A DNA stretch of 28,841 nt from a virus: IMG/VR virus record IMGVR_UViG_3300009149_000199, positions 1-28,841 of that record; one strand, 5' to 3'. Under the pieces are notes generated by a model. The model made no database searches. It saw only the letters and a list, made by a program, of their open reading frames with translations, and was not told the origin of the DNA. Position 1 is the first letter of the stretch. Every line of letters begins with the position of its first letter. A program made the translations under genes and the position numbers. Below are positions 21,073 through 28,447 of this stretch, in pieces.

Positions 21073-21149
21073 GTTTAACTAATCTATTAATATTAACCGC
21101 TGTAGGTTTTGCTATAATATACAGCATAGGAGCAAGTTATTATGTCTAA
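21048..21149 (+). repeat. 102-base direct repeat, copy 2
   Basis: Matches 18545-18646 with 5 mismatches. In this copy the internal sequence reads TGCTATAAT (21110-21118), a perfect extended -10 element where copy 1 has TGCGATAAT, although no good -35 box lies 16-18 bases upstream. It ends in the overlapping start of the following gene. Confidence 0.9.
21069..21149 (+). CDS. 26-residue membrane peptide, copy 2
   Basis: MSLTNLLILTAVGFAIIYSI...; differs from copy 1 only at residue 2 (Ser for Arg). ATG overlaps the phosphoesterase stop (ATGA) and the stop overlaps the next ATG. Single membrane span with almost no soluble part. Function unknown; see the repeat entries. Confidence 0.6.
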   Translation: MSLTNLLILTAVGFAIIYSIGASYYV

Positions 21150-21309
21150 ATATACGTTTATATCAGAACAAAACGGTCTTAAAGTGACTGTTGAATTAGA
21201 GGATGAGCAACTGTCTGAGATTGTTGAATCATTTAAAGGTTTCTTATTAGCAACAGGGTTTCATCCAAAAACTGTTAAAGATGTATTAGTTCCAGAAGAT
21301 GAGGATTAA
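21142..21309 (+). CDS. Common small phage protein with GF C-terminal motif
   Basis: 55 residues. YTFISEQNGLKVTVELEDEQ, then LSEIVESFKGFLLATGF, is the layout of a very common short phage protein: a beta hairpin followed by a helix ending in F-L-GF. GGAG site from repeat copy 2. Function unknown. Confidence 0.7.
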   Translation: MSKYTFISEQNGLKVTVELEDEQLSEIVESFKGFLLATGFHPKTVKDVLVPEDED

Positions 21310-21311
21310 TG

Positions 21312-21340
21312 TTGACTAGATACTCAGTCTGAGTTAAAAT
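21312..21340 (+). promoter_or_regulatory. Promoter with a palindrome in the spacer
   Basis: TTGACT (21312-21317), 17-base spacer, TAAAAT (21335-21340): 5 of 6 in both boxes. The spacer holds ACTCA-GTC-TGAGT (21322-21334), a 5-bp inverted repeat placed where a repressor would block polymerase. It lies in the short gap before 21368 and probably drives the 21368-24929 genes. Confidence 0.65.
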
Positions 21341-21367
21341 TCATGTAACAGTCGAACAAAGGTGGAT

Positions 21368-21763
21368 ATGAAGTCAAAAAAAGGCAGCATTATAAAAGAA
21401 AATAAAGACGGGGAAGTAGACAAGTTACGAGCAAGGATTAGGAGATTAGAAACAGATAATAAGAGGTTAACAGCTAAGAATAAAAAACTACTATCTGAAA
21501 TTAAAACCTTAGAAGTATATAGAGAAGTTACTACAGGTCATATCGGGGATAAACTGAACGGGATACCAGTTGAAAAAGTAGTGAAGAGTGTAGAGAAAAA
21601 ACAAAAAGCAAAGAAAGAATCAAAAGAGAAAGAGGGTAAATCAAAAGAAGCTTGTCCAGTTTGCTATGGTCCAGTAAAAGAGATCAAGTTTATAGCTGGA
21701 AAAGTGAAGGTTTGCTCCAACTCGAAGTGTAAATTTAGAGAGACTGTAAATGAAAAAAAGTAA
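21368..21763 (+). CDS. Coiled-coil protein with C-terminal zinc finger
   Basis: 131 residues from ATG 21368, preceded by AAAGGTGG. GTG at 21362 is an alternative. Residues 15-50 form a basic coiled coil (DKLRARIRRLETDNKRLTAK), followed by a Lys/Glu linker and a C-terminal CPVCYG ... CSNSKCKF zinc ribbon (CxxC, CxxxxC). Such coiled-coil plus zinc-finger proteins are frequent in phages next to HNH nucleases. DNA binding is likely, role unknown. It overlaps the HNH gene by 14 bases. Confidence 0.72.
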   Translation: MKSKKGSIIKENKDGEVDKLRARIRRLETDNKRLTAKNKKLLSEIKTLEVYREVTTGHIGDKLNGIPVEKVVKSVEKKQKAKKESKEKEGKSKEACPVCYGPVKEIKFIAGKVKVCSNSKCKFRETVNEKK

Positions 21764-22187
21764 ATCATATGTCCCAGTTGCAAAACTGAAAAACAATCTA
21801 AGACGTATACATCAACATTGTCCTCAAAAAGCTAAAGCTAAAGCTAGAGCTAAGATAGACATAGCAACCTTTAAGTGTGAAGTTACTAAATGTAAGAATG
21901 GATATTATGAAGGAAAATCTGATAAAAGATTTGAAGAAATAAGAGATAAATGGAAAGATAGTGATGGGTTCATAATTGAAAAAGGTAAGATCGAGCTTGA
22001 CCATCAAAATCCGGTGGTTGATGTTAAAAGAGGATTTGGAACTTGGGACGATTATATAAATAGTCTATGGATAGCATCTGAAGATTACACTAATATGTGT
22101 AGATCTTGTCATGCTGAGAAGAGTGCAAAAGAAGCTGGAGAAAGAAAAGAATCAGGCAGCTTAAAGAGGAAAAATAATGGACACTAA
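21750..22187 (+). CDS. HNH endonuclease
   Basis: 145 residues. Basic N-terminus (LKNNLRRIHQHCPQKAKAKAR). Zinc-binding pairs CEVTKC and CRSC frame the HNH core: KIELDHQNPVVDVKRGF with the catalytic DH, WDDYINSLW supplying the N, and CHAEKSAKE as the last H. Unlike the homing enzyme at 6965 it lacks NUMOD motifs and resembles HNH nucleases that phages carry as regular genes. DNA cutting in packaging, recombination or host attack are possible roles. Confidence 0.82.
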   Translation: MKKSKSYVPVAKLKNNLRRIHQHCPQKAKAKARAKIDIATFKCEVTKCKNGYYEGKSDKRFEEIRDKWKDSDGFIIEKGKIELDHQNPVVDVKRGFGTWDDYINSLWIASEDYTNMCRSCHAEKSAKEAGERKESGSLKRKNNGH

Positions 22188-22422
22188 AACATTTCTAATA
22201 GAATCTTTGTTTCTAAAAATGGAAAAAGATGAGGATAACAATATATTCAATAATTTGAATAACTTCTCAAGAGATGAATTCGTATTTGAAGAAACAATAA
22301 AACATTGTGTTTATTTTTTTAAAGAAGTACTAGAGGATAAAGATAGGGTTCAAAAAGGAATGGATCATTTCTATCAGGAAATGGTAAAATTGCAGGACGA
22401 ACTAAAAAGGAAGGGAAAATGA
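22177..22422 (+). CDS. Hypothetical helical protein
   Basis: 81 residues; 11-base overlap with the HNH gene; GAGG upstream. Acidic and Asn-rich first half, amphipathic helices after residue 40 (VYFFKEVLEDKDRVQKGMDH). Its TGA is directly followed by the TTG start of the HTH peptide gene. Function unknown. Confidence 0.65.
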   Translation: MDTKTFLIESLFLKMEKDEDNNIFNNLNNFSRDEFVFEETIKHCVYFFKEVLEDKDRVQKGMDHFYQEMVKLQDELKRKGK

Positions 22423-22527
22423 TTGAAGAATGGAGAATACACACAGTCACAATTAGCCGATATATTCAAGATAAGATCTGGATATGTCTCTTTATTAATT
22501 AATAGAAAAACTTGGAAACATATATAG
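22423..22527 (+). CDS. Stand-alone 34-residue HTH peptide, homing-endonuclease-type
   Basis: TTG start with AAGGAAGGG 6 bases upstream, abutting the previous TGA. The product MKNGEYTQSQLADIF... continues IRSGYVSLLINRKTWKHI. The pattern 'YTQ-LA-IF-x4-S-V-INRKTWKHI' is the same as the C-terminal DNA-binding repeat of HNH homing endonucleases, here with no nuclease domain attached. It could be a trans-acting DNA-binding partner of the neighbouring HNH enzyme or a remnant. The overlapping ATG frame at 22419 gives 27 unremarkable residues. Confidence 0.5.
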   Translation: MKNGEYTQSQLADIFKIRSGYVSLLINRKTWKHI

Positions 22528-22535
22528 GAGAGTTT

Positions 22536-23219
22536 ATGAAAATTTATCAAGATAGAAATACGTTTTGGCATGATAAGGAATGTTTTAACGGAGAACCAAG
22601 AAGTAATAATAAGTTTATATATACAGCATATTCAAAATATTTAACTAAAGGTAGTATAAACATGAGTTCTATTTTAAAAGAATATAACAAATGTACAAGA
22701 TCTCTATCTCCTGTAATTATAGATAGAACAGCAGGAAGAACCGACTTTCCGATCAGTAAAGACGAAATTATAGGAACATGTTCGTTAGGATTATTGACTC
22801 GTAATGAGCTTCAGAATAGCCACTGGAACTTCTGTAATCTAGAAGGTAACTTTGATAGGAAGCTTACCTTTAAGAGTCTTATAACAGCAGCTAAGGCGTT
22901 ATACAAGATACGTAAAGAACATAGGAACTATTTCTGGCAAAATAAGATGGTGGAGACTTATCCTCTAGCTTTTTGGCTACCTTGGTGGGATCAGTACTAC
23001 ATTAATCGTCAATATAATAAGAAATCGTCATTAATTCAATACCTTGCATTTTATGCAAATGCTATAATGACGTTGACAAAGGGAAATAAGTCCGTTAAAA
23101 TGCTTTTATGGCTGCAACTGAGTGATATGAATCACTGGTTATTAAAATTTGTACCTAAGAAGAAATATGTGGAAGCTTATTTCGAGGAAGGTCATCCTTT
23201 TAGGGAGGGAAATGAATGA
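22536..23219 (+). CDS. Conserved-looking phage protein of 227 residues
   Basis: ATG 22536 with AGGAGAG upstream; the in-frame TTG at 22512 lies inside the HTH gene and is rejected. Rich in Trp, Tyr and Asn. The segment FPISKDEIIGTCSLGLLTRNEL (70-91) looks like a conserved catalytic or structural core, followed by W-rich helices (TYPLAFWLPWWDQYYINRQ). I recall similar 'PISKDEI' proteins in phages without assigned function. It contains a promoter-like site and overlaps the secreted protease gene by 4 bases. Confidence 0.65.
   Translation: MKIYQDRNTFWHDKECFNGEPRSNNKFIYTAYSKYLTKGSINMSSILKEYNKCTRSLSPVIIDRTAGRTDFPISKDEIIGTCSLGLLTRNELQNSHWNFCNLEGNFDRKLTFKSLITAAKALYKIRKEHRNYFWQNKMVETYPLAFWLPWWDQYYINRQYNKKSSLIQYLAFYANAIMTLTKGNKSVKMLLWLQLSDMNHWLLKFVPKKKYVEAYFEEGHPFREGNE
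23073..23101 (+). promoter_or_regulatory. Intragenic promoter upstream of the secreted protease
   Basis: TTGACA (23073-23078), 17-base spacer, TAAAAT (23096-23101): 11 of 12 consensus bases at ideal spacing, within the previous coding region and about 110 bases before the protease ATG. It could give the protease its own level of expression. Confidence 0.55.
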
Positions 23220-23986
23220 AGAAATTATTAGTAGCAATTATGCTTTTGCCAATGTTGGCTTTCGCAGGAAAGAAACCAAGAGTGTTAGAGTTAAACGAAA
23301 ACAACACCATTAATTTTAATGACGAGTTCAGTGCAATGTTTGTTGCATCAAAACAGTTAGAAGCTATCAGTTTGTGTTTTGCAAATATTGGAAAGGAAAT
23401 CAATATTGTGCTTTATACTCCAGGTGGAAGTATCTCAGCAGGTCAGCTATTCTTTGATACGTTAAACGCTTTGCCATGCACGTTTAATACTATCACTATT
23501 TTTAGCGCATCTATGGGATACCAAACCGTTCAAAACTTAGGTAAACGTTATATCCTTCCTTCAGGACGATTAATGTCTCACAGAGCAAGTATTAGTGGAT
23601 TAAGTGGAGAATTAGGCGGAGAACTTGACTCAATCATCTCACACCTAAACACTATGGTAACTGAAATGGAAACAGTTGCCGCGTCTAGAGCTGGACTATC
23701 TCTAGAGAATTATCGCAAAGAGATTAGCGATGAGTTATGGATGACAGGGGAAGAAGCTGTTACAAAGAAGCATGCAGATGAAGTAATAGTAGTTAAATGT
23801 GGCAAATCCCTGTTAGGAACACATATTCGCACAATAAACTCTATTTTTGGACAACTGAGTGTAGAGTTTTCTAACTGTCCGATCATCACAGCTCCTATCA
23901 GAATTCAGTCAATGAGACGATCAGATGCTATTAAATATGAAAGTAACTTTAATAATATATCAAATAGAATCAAAACAACTCTGTAA
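23216..23986 (+). CDS. ClpP-like serine protease with signal peptide (exported)
   Basis: 256 residues. Residues 1-17 are a clear signal peptide (MKKLLVAIMLLPMLAFA) with a likely cut before GKK. The mature part is ClpP-like: IVLYTPGGSISAGQLFFD (64-81), nucleophile S99 in FSASMGYQT, H122 in RLMSHRASI, and D172 in SDELWMTGEEAV, all at ClpP positions. A 60-residue Cys-containing extension follows the fold. An exported ClpP-type enzyme would act in the periplasm without Clp ATPases. Roles in envelope breakdown at lysis or blocking of other phages are guesses. Confidence 0.82.
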   Translation: MKKLLVAIMLLPMLAFAGKKPRVLELNENNTINFNDEFSAMFVASKQLEAISLCFANIGKEINIVLYTPGGSISAGQLFFDTLNALPCTFNTITIFSASMGYQTVQNLGKRYILPSGRLMSHRASISGLSGELGGELDSIISHLNTMVTEMETVAASRAGLSLENYRKEISDELWMTGEEAVTKKHADEVIVVKCGKSLLGTHIRTINSIFGQLSVEFSNCPIITAPIRIQSMRRSDAIKYESNFNNISNRIKTTL

Positions 23987-24330
23987 TGAACGATCTATCG
24001 TTACAGGAACTCCTCCAAATATTAGAGAGGGACCCTGAAAAGGGTCCTGATCTTGTACCATCAAAAAATGATTCAAAACTAAGTACATTCTACTCAGAAA
24101 AAAAGATAAGGTCAGGTGTTGATCGTATTGCTACTTTCATGGTATACTACCTATATAAAGAAGTGTGGGGTGGTGATATGTCAAAGATTGGGTTCTTTAG
24201 AGTTTTCAATAAAGACTTCATCCAGGTTAGAACTGGTAAGCAGCGGTACTATCTATTAGATGGTGATAGTTTCGATTTGAGCAGGGAAGGGAAGCTAGAA
24301 GCACAGTTTAAATGTAAGGGGAAAAAGTGA
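23986..24330 (+). CDS. Hypothetical 114-residue protein
   Basis: Coupled by TAATG to the protease. Mostly alpha then beta (GGDMSKIGFFRVFNKDFIQV). The first codons contain a stable hairpin. It overlaps the next gene, which starts with GTG, by 4 bases. No family recognised. The conserved layout with the downstream protein suggests a virion or packaging link, but this is weak. Confidence 0.65.
   Translation: MNDLSLQELLQILERDPEKGPDLVPSKNDSKLSTFYSEKKIRSGVDRIATFMVYYLYKEVWGGDMSKIGFFRVFNKDFIQVRTGKQRYYLLDGDSFDLSREGKLEAQFKCKGKK
24030..24047 (+). other. 7-bp hairpin with GAAA loop inside a coding region
   Basis: GGACCCT (24030-24036), GAAA, AGGGTCC (24041-24047): a perfect GC-rich stem with a GNRA tetraloop 45 bases after the ATG of the 23986 gene. 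There is no T-run, so it is not a terminator. It may slow translation or protect RNA. Confidence 0.55.
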
Positions 24331-24929
24331 GTAAAAAAAAGAAGAAAAATAGCAGAAGAGACAAACAAGAGTTTCCGAATCTAGACGTTAGTTACAATCT
24401 AAAAGCTAGAAGGGACTACCTTGACAATCGCTACTACATTAACGGAGTTAAACAAAATGGGGAATTGGTAATGTCGCCACTAAAAAAAGAAATAAAGCAA
24501 TATTTAAATGATTTCAATAAAGAGTACTACAACGCATCGTTTGATAGTAAGTATAACTACGATAAGATTCATATATGTCAAGTTGATGAGGCTACTATAA
24601 TGGACATCAAAGCTCAAATAAGAGATATTAAACTACTAAGGAAAAGAATCTTTAATAAATCACCTAATACTACTACTGATGAAGATAGAAAGATTGCAAA
24701 TGGATATAACGATCAGATAGAAGAGATGGAAGAGTTTTTGAATAAAATTCACCCTAGAAGAGAAGTAGAGCATGCTAATAATAAGAGAAACTATGATCTA
24801 CTTAATATGGCAAAAGCTTCAAATGAATACGATTTAGTGTCTTGGGAAGACTTAAAGGAAGAAACTATATCTGAAGAAGATATTGATAGTGATTACGTTT
24901 ATTTCGATAGAAAGGAAGATAAGTACTAA
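24327..24929 (+). CDS. Conserved phage protein, last plus-strand gene
   Basis: 200 residues; GTG start in a GTGA junction behind AAGGGG. The N-terminus is very basic (SKKKKKNSRRDK). The part FPNLDVSYNLKARRDYLDNRYY and the later NKRNYDLLNMAKASNEYDLVSW match a protein family I know from late-gene regions of marine phages, usually unnamed. Probably structural or packaging-linked, by neighbourhood of such homologs only. Its stop lies in a hairpin shared with the convergent gene. Confidence 0.7.
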   Translation: MSKKKKKNSRRDKQEFPNLDVSYNLKARRDYLDNRYYINGVKQNGELVMSPLKKEIKQYLNDFNKEYYNASFDSKYNYDKIHICQVDEATIMDIKAQIRDIKLLRKRIFNKSPNTTTDEDRKIANGYNDQIEEMEEFLNKIHPRREVEHANNKRNYDLLNMAKASNEYDLVSWEDLKEETISEEDIDSDYVYFDRKEDKY

Positions 24930-24942
24930 ATAAGATTTAGTA
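24924..24942. terminator. Possible bidirectional hairpin at the convergent gene junction
   Basis: TACTAAAT (24924-24931), loop AAG, ATTTAGTA (24935-24942): 8-bp perfect stem. It contains the stop codons of both converging genes. The stem is AT-rich and no clean T-run follows on either strand, so termination would be weak. Confidence 0.4.
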
Positions 24943-25240
24943 GCTTAATTACCCCATAAGCGGCTCCAGAAACGATCCCAATACCAGATGTAACACTTAC
25001 TATCAGTTTTAATAAATATCTTACTGTGAGCTTATTCTCGATAGTCTGAATGCGACTATTAGCTTCTTCACGGACAGTTAATGCTAAATTCTCTATAGCG
25101 TCTGATCGTCTCATGTGCTTTTCAAGATCTTGTCGATTTAGTGCGACATCAACTTTCATTTCAGAGATATCGTCTCGTATTTCTTTTACATCAACTCTGT
25201 TTTCTCTTAACAAATGAACTATTAGATCTTCTTTTTCCAC
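24926..25240 (-). CDS. Coiled-coil protein with C-terminal membrane helix, XhlA/holin-like
   Basis: 104 residues. The N-terminal 70 residues are a coiled coil (ENRVDVKEIRDDISEMKVD, QDLEKHMRRSDAIENLALTV). The C-terminus has a membrane helix (LIVSVTSGIGIVSGAAYGVI). The same layout is seen in XhlA-like hemolysins and small phage proteins near lysis or tail genes. It follows the lysozyme-bearing virion gene by 10 bases in the same late transcript, which fits a holin or membrane role but does not prove it. Confidence 0.65.
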   Translation of the reverse strand: MEKEDLIVHLLRENRVDVKEIRDDISEMKVDVALNRQDLEKHMRRSDAIENLALTVREEANSRIQTIENKLTVRYLLKLIVSVTSGIGIVSGAAYGVIKLLNLI

Positions 25241-25250
25241 ATCAGTACTC

Positions 25251-28200
25251 CTACCTTAGATTCGCTATTTTCGCTAGTAATTCTTTTACTCTAGCTCCGT
25301 CAGAAAAACCTGACATATTTATTGCTTCGTTTTCTATTTCATTCTTATCCATGTCGGATAGTTTAAGTGCATCAATCTTACCCATAAGATCTTCAATTTG
25401 ATCTACTGGAGTATAATCTCCAGAACTCTGTTGAGTATTAACTCTATCAATAGCGTTATTTACGTCATCAATATCTTCCTGATCTGGAGCGTCAGTTATA
25501 AGTTCTGGTTGTTCAGGCTCTTGTTCGGCATATCCTTGTAGAAGTGAATCTAAATCAACAGAACCAGCAAGCTCTCTTCCTGTTTTTTCCTGTACTATTT
25601 TATCTTGGAAATCTTTAACTCTTTCAGGTGTTTGCTTATTCCACTTACTCTTTGCTGCATTTTTAGCAGCTTCTTCAAACTTACCTTCTTTAATAAGCCT
25701 AAATGTGTTTTTAAAGTCCAAGACAGTTGTCATTCCTAGTTGATATACCATATCTTTTACACCATCTAGTTGTGTTTCCGATAGGTCACTTTCTGGAATG
25801 CCAAATTTAGCTAATACTTTACTAGCATCTTTATCATGAATTGGAATATCTTTTGATAGAAGCTCACTAGCTTGTTCTTCGCTTAGGTTAATAAAATCTT
25901 GTGGATCTTCATCTGATTTTATCTTATGCCCATATCCTGCAGTTAAGTACCCTTCGGAGTCATAATAAAGACCGTAATCAGAAGATCCTTCTATTCTACT
26001 ATTCTTTTTAGTTCTTTCAGTTTTATTTCCTAGAGGAGTTACTTTTTTTAAAAACCCTGAGCCAGCATATCCTTCTTTTTGTTTTATGTTAGATAGTCTA
26101 TCTTCAACTGAGGCTGGTGATCTACTGAGTTCTTGTTCCGGCACATAAGGAGAATCTACTGCTTCTGCTGAAGAAATAGGATTAGTAGTTTCTAAAGCAT
26201 CCATCATTTCATCTTCCATATTAGGAACTTCTCTTTTTACCAACTCTCTAAATGCTGGACTTTGAGATAATGCCCAAATAGCTTGAGACTTTGTTGGACC
26301 TTCCTGAGTTGCTGCGTTCATTAACTGTTGTCCTATTAGTTGAGATCCCTTTTTATCTGATGCTGATAATTTTGCTCCAAAAGCTTGAACCTGCTCTCCT
26401 GTCATAGTGTTTAACAACTCTATAGTATTCTTAACTGGACTAGTTATTGGTCTAGTTAAATCTGACGCTTTTTTTACAACTCTTCCTGCTATATTAGGAA
26501 CATCAGATACTATTTTACCGAAGATACCTACTCTTGAAATATTATCTCCTGAAGTTTCTCTTCCTGATATTTGGTTAAGTTTTTTAACTAAGTCTAATTG
26601 TTGTTTCATTTCTGGAGTAACAACTTTCTCTCCTAGTAGTTTTTTAGCTAAGTCACCTTCCTGTCTAGTCTTAAACCCTTGTTCAAAACCTAATTTTCCG
26701 CCTATCTTATTAGCAGCAAGTTCTTGATTTATATCTTTTCTTACAGAAAGTCTCTTGTTTATTCCGAGCATCTCTTCGGCACTGAATATATCTGAGAATC
26801 TAGCCCTCTTATTTATTAGGTCTTCTTGACCAGATTTAGCTACCACATCGTCAGTTAACTCTTTCAGTTCTCCTGCCAGTTTCTGTGCTCTCTGGATAAT
26901 AGGGTCATCAGACGCTCCTTGAGCTTTTGCAAGTTTTGTAGCAAGGTTAAGCTGCTTTCTTAATGACTCAACTTCACTTATTGACATTTTTTCTAAGTTT
27001 AAGCTAAGTTTATCTTCAACATTTCCAACTAATGCTGAAACTCTTCCAGTTCCTTTATCAACAGTTTTAATTATAGGTCTTCCTGCGTTATCAACTATTT
27101 TTGACATCTCTGGTTGATATGGAGTTGCATCAGATAATACACTCTCTACATACTCTTCACCTTGAGGGGATTTAAATTTACCTTTAGTCCCAGCAATAAC
27201 CCCTTCTTGAGTCTGCATGGGTATTTCTAGGGTATCTAGAGATCTTTCGACATCACGGATAGTCTCTAGAGGGTCACCCGATTCCATAGATCTTTTCGCA
27301 AGTTGTTTCTCACCTTTAATAATAGCTTGATCGACCTTACCTTGACTTTCGATTTGTTTTTTAAGAGCTTGTTTTTGAGCTGTTGCAGCTAATTTATCAC
27401 CTTGTACATCTTGACCTGCAAGTTGTCTTAGTTTTGGAAGAAGTTCTTTGTTCTGAAGATCAAGTACATCTTCTTTTGTAAGTTTTTTAAGGTCTTCAAT
27501 TGCATTATTAACTGACTTTTTAGTATCTACCACATATCCTAAAGCATCTAGCTTTTCTTTTACTTGTTTTAGATTATTAGCCTTTTTATCAGATTGAATA
27601 TTCTTTAATATCTTTTTAGAAATCGTAACTAAGTCCTCATCCAGAACCTCTTGTGCTACTTTCTTTCCTTGTGCACCGTACTTATAACTCGCTGTCGCTG
27701 TCTCTGCCCCTGGAAGACTTTTAAGTATCGACTGTGTTCCTTTTTTGAGTCCTGAAACACCTTCCTTAGCCCCTTTAACAGCCAATGGTAATGCTGCACC
27801 TAAAGTTCCACCTAATACTGTACCAGTTGCAGTATCAACTATATCTTCACCTATTGTTTCACCTTCTCCATAACCTAGCCCTGAGACTGCTCCATATTTT
27901 GCACCAAGCTTAGCTGCTTGCTTCATAGCTTCTTTTGATCCAGATTTAAGTACTCCAGCCGCTGCTGTACCACCTCCAGATAGAAGACCTGGTAATATAC
28001 CTCCGGCTATATCAGCTCCCATATATGTCAGTGGATTAGCTTCTTGTGCTAGCTTATCCTCTTTTCTGGAAATATCTCTTAACTCTTTGTATGTATCTTT
28101 TATTCCAGTCTCATCTAAACCTTTGAAACCCTTTTGACGAAGCTGCTCATCTATATTTTCTGGAGAATCGGGGATTAATTTAGCTATTTTTTGTCTTAAT

Positions 28201-28445
28201 ATTTCTATTGGGGTCAGTGCCGCTGCACCTAATTCTTCTCCAAAGCCTAAAGTAGCTCCTTGAGCTACACCACGACCTAGTGACTCTAATTGTGAAGGAG
28301 AGTTAGGATTCAGTTCTTCTTTAAGACTAAACGTATCTTCTGTTGACTCAGATTCTTGAATTGGTTCAAATCCAAATTCAGATAAGTCATCTAACTCGTC
28401 TAGAGGTTCAAATCCAAATTCTGATAAATCATCTTTATTTGCCAT
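25251..28445 (-). CDS. Large internal virion protein with GH24-type lysozyme domain
   Basis: 1064 residues. Two tandem copies of DLSEFGFEP open the protein (about residues 6-28). Glycine/alanine-rich hydrophobic stretches around 140-230 (DIAGGILPGLLSGGGTAAAG; TVLGGTLGAALPLAVKG) may insert in membranes. Long helical parts follow. The lysozyme domain lies near residues 800-950: E819 in RIEGSSD, D829 in YYDSEGYLTAGYGH, T835, matching the Glu/Asp/Thr triad of T4-type lysozymes (one residue longer between Glu and Asp). By analogy with ejected virion proteins it would open peptidoglycan during DNA entry. Start behind AGTAAT is weak but MANKDDL is convincing. Confidence 0.82.
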   Translation of the reverse strand: MANKDDLSEFGFEPLDELDDLSEFGFEPIQESESTEDTFSLKEELNPNSPSQLESLGRGVAQGATLGFGEELGAAALTPIEILRQKIAKLIPDSPENIDEQLRQKGFKGLDETGIKDTYKELRDISRKEDKLAQEANPLTYMGADIAGGILPGLLSGGGTAAAGVLKSGSKEAMKQAAKLGAKYGAVSGLGYGEGETIGEDIVDTATGTVLGGTLGAALPLAVKGAKEGVSGLKKGTQSILKSLPGAETATASYKYGAQGKKVAQEVLDEDLVTISKKILKNIQSDKKANNLKQVKEKLDALGYVVDTKKSVNNAIEDLKKLTKEDVLDLQNKELLPKLRQLAGQDVQGDKLAATAQKQALKKQIESQGKVDQAIIKGEKQLAKRSMESGDPLETIRDVERSLDTLEIPMQTQEGVIAGTKGKFKSPQGEEYVESVLSDATPYQPEMSKIVDNAGRPIIKTVDKGTGRVSALVGNVEDKLSLNLEKMSISEVESLRKQLNLATKLAKAQGASDDPIIQRAQKLAGELKELTDDVVAKSGQEDLINKRARFSDIFSAEEMLGINKRLSVRKDINQELAANKIGGKLGFEQGFKTRQEGDLAKKLLGEKVVTPEMKQQLDLVKKLNQISGRETSGDNISRVGIFGKIVSDVPNIAGRVVKKASDLTRPITSPVKNTIELLNTMTGEQVQAFGAKLSASDKKGSQLIGQQLMNAATQEGPTKSQAIWALSQSPAFRELVKREVPNMEDEMMDALETTNPISSAEAVDSPYVPEQELSRSPASVEDRLSNIKQKEGYAGSGFLKKVTPLGNKTERTKKNSRIEGSSDYGLYYDSEGYLTAGYGHKIKSDEDPQDFINLSEEQASELLSKDIPIHDKDASKVLAKFGIPESDLSETQLDGVKDMVYQLGMTTVLDFKNTFRLIKEGKFEEAAKNAAKSKWNKQTPERVKDFQDKIVQEKTGRELAGSVDLDSLLQGYAEQEPEQPELITDAPDQEDIDDVNNAIDRVNTQQSSGDYTPVDQIEDLMGKIDALKLSDMDKNEIENEAINMSGFSDGARVKELLAKIANLR

Positions 28446-28447
28446 TA

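Noticed and set aside
26407-26727. 106-residue plus-strand ORF inside the virion gene
   Set aside because: Lies wholly within the minus-strand lysozyme-bearing gene and has no motif or ribosome site.
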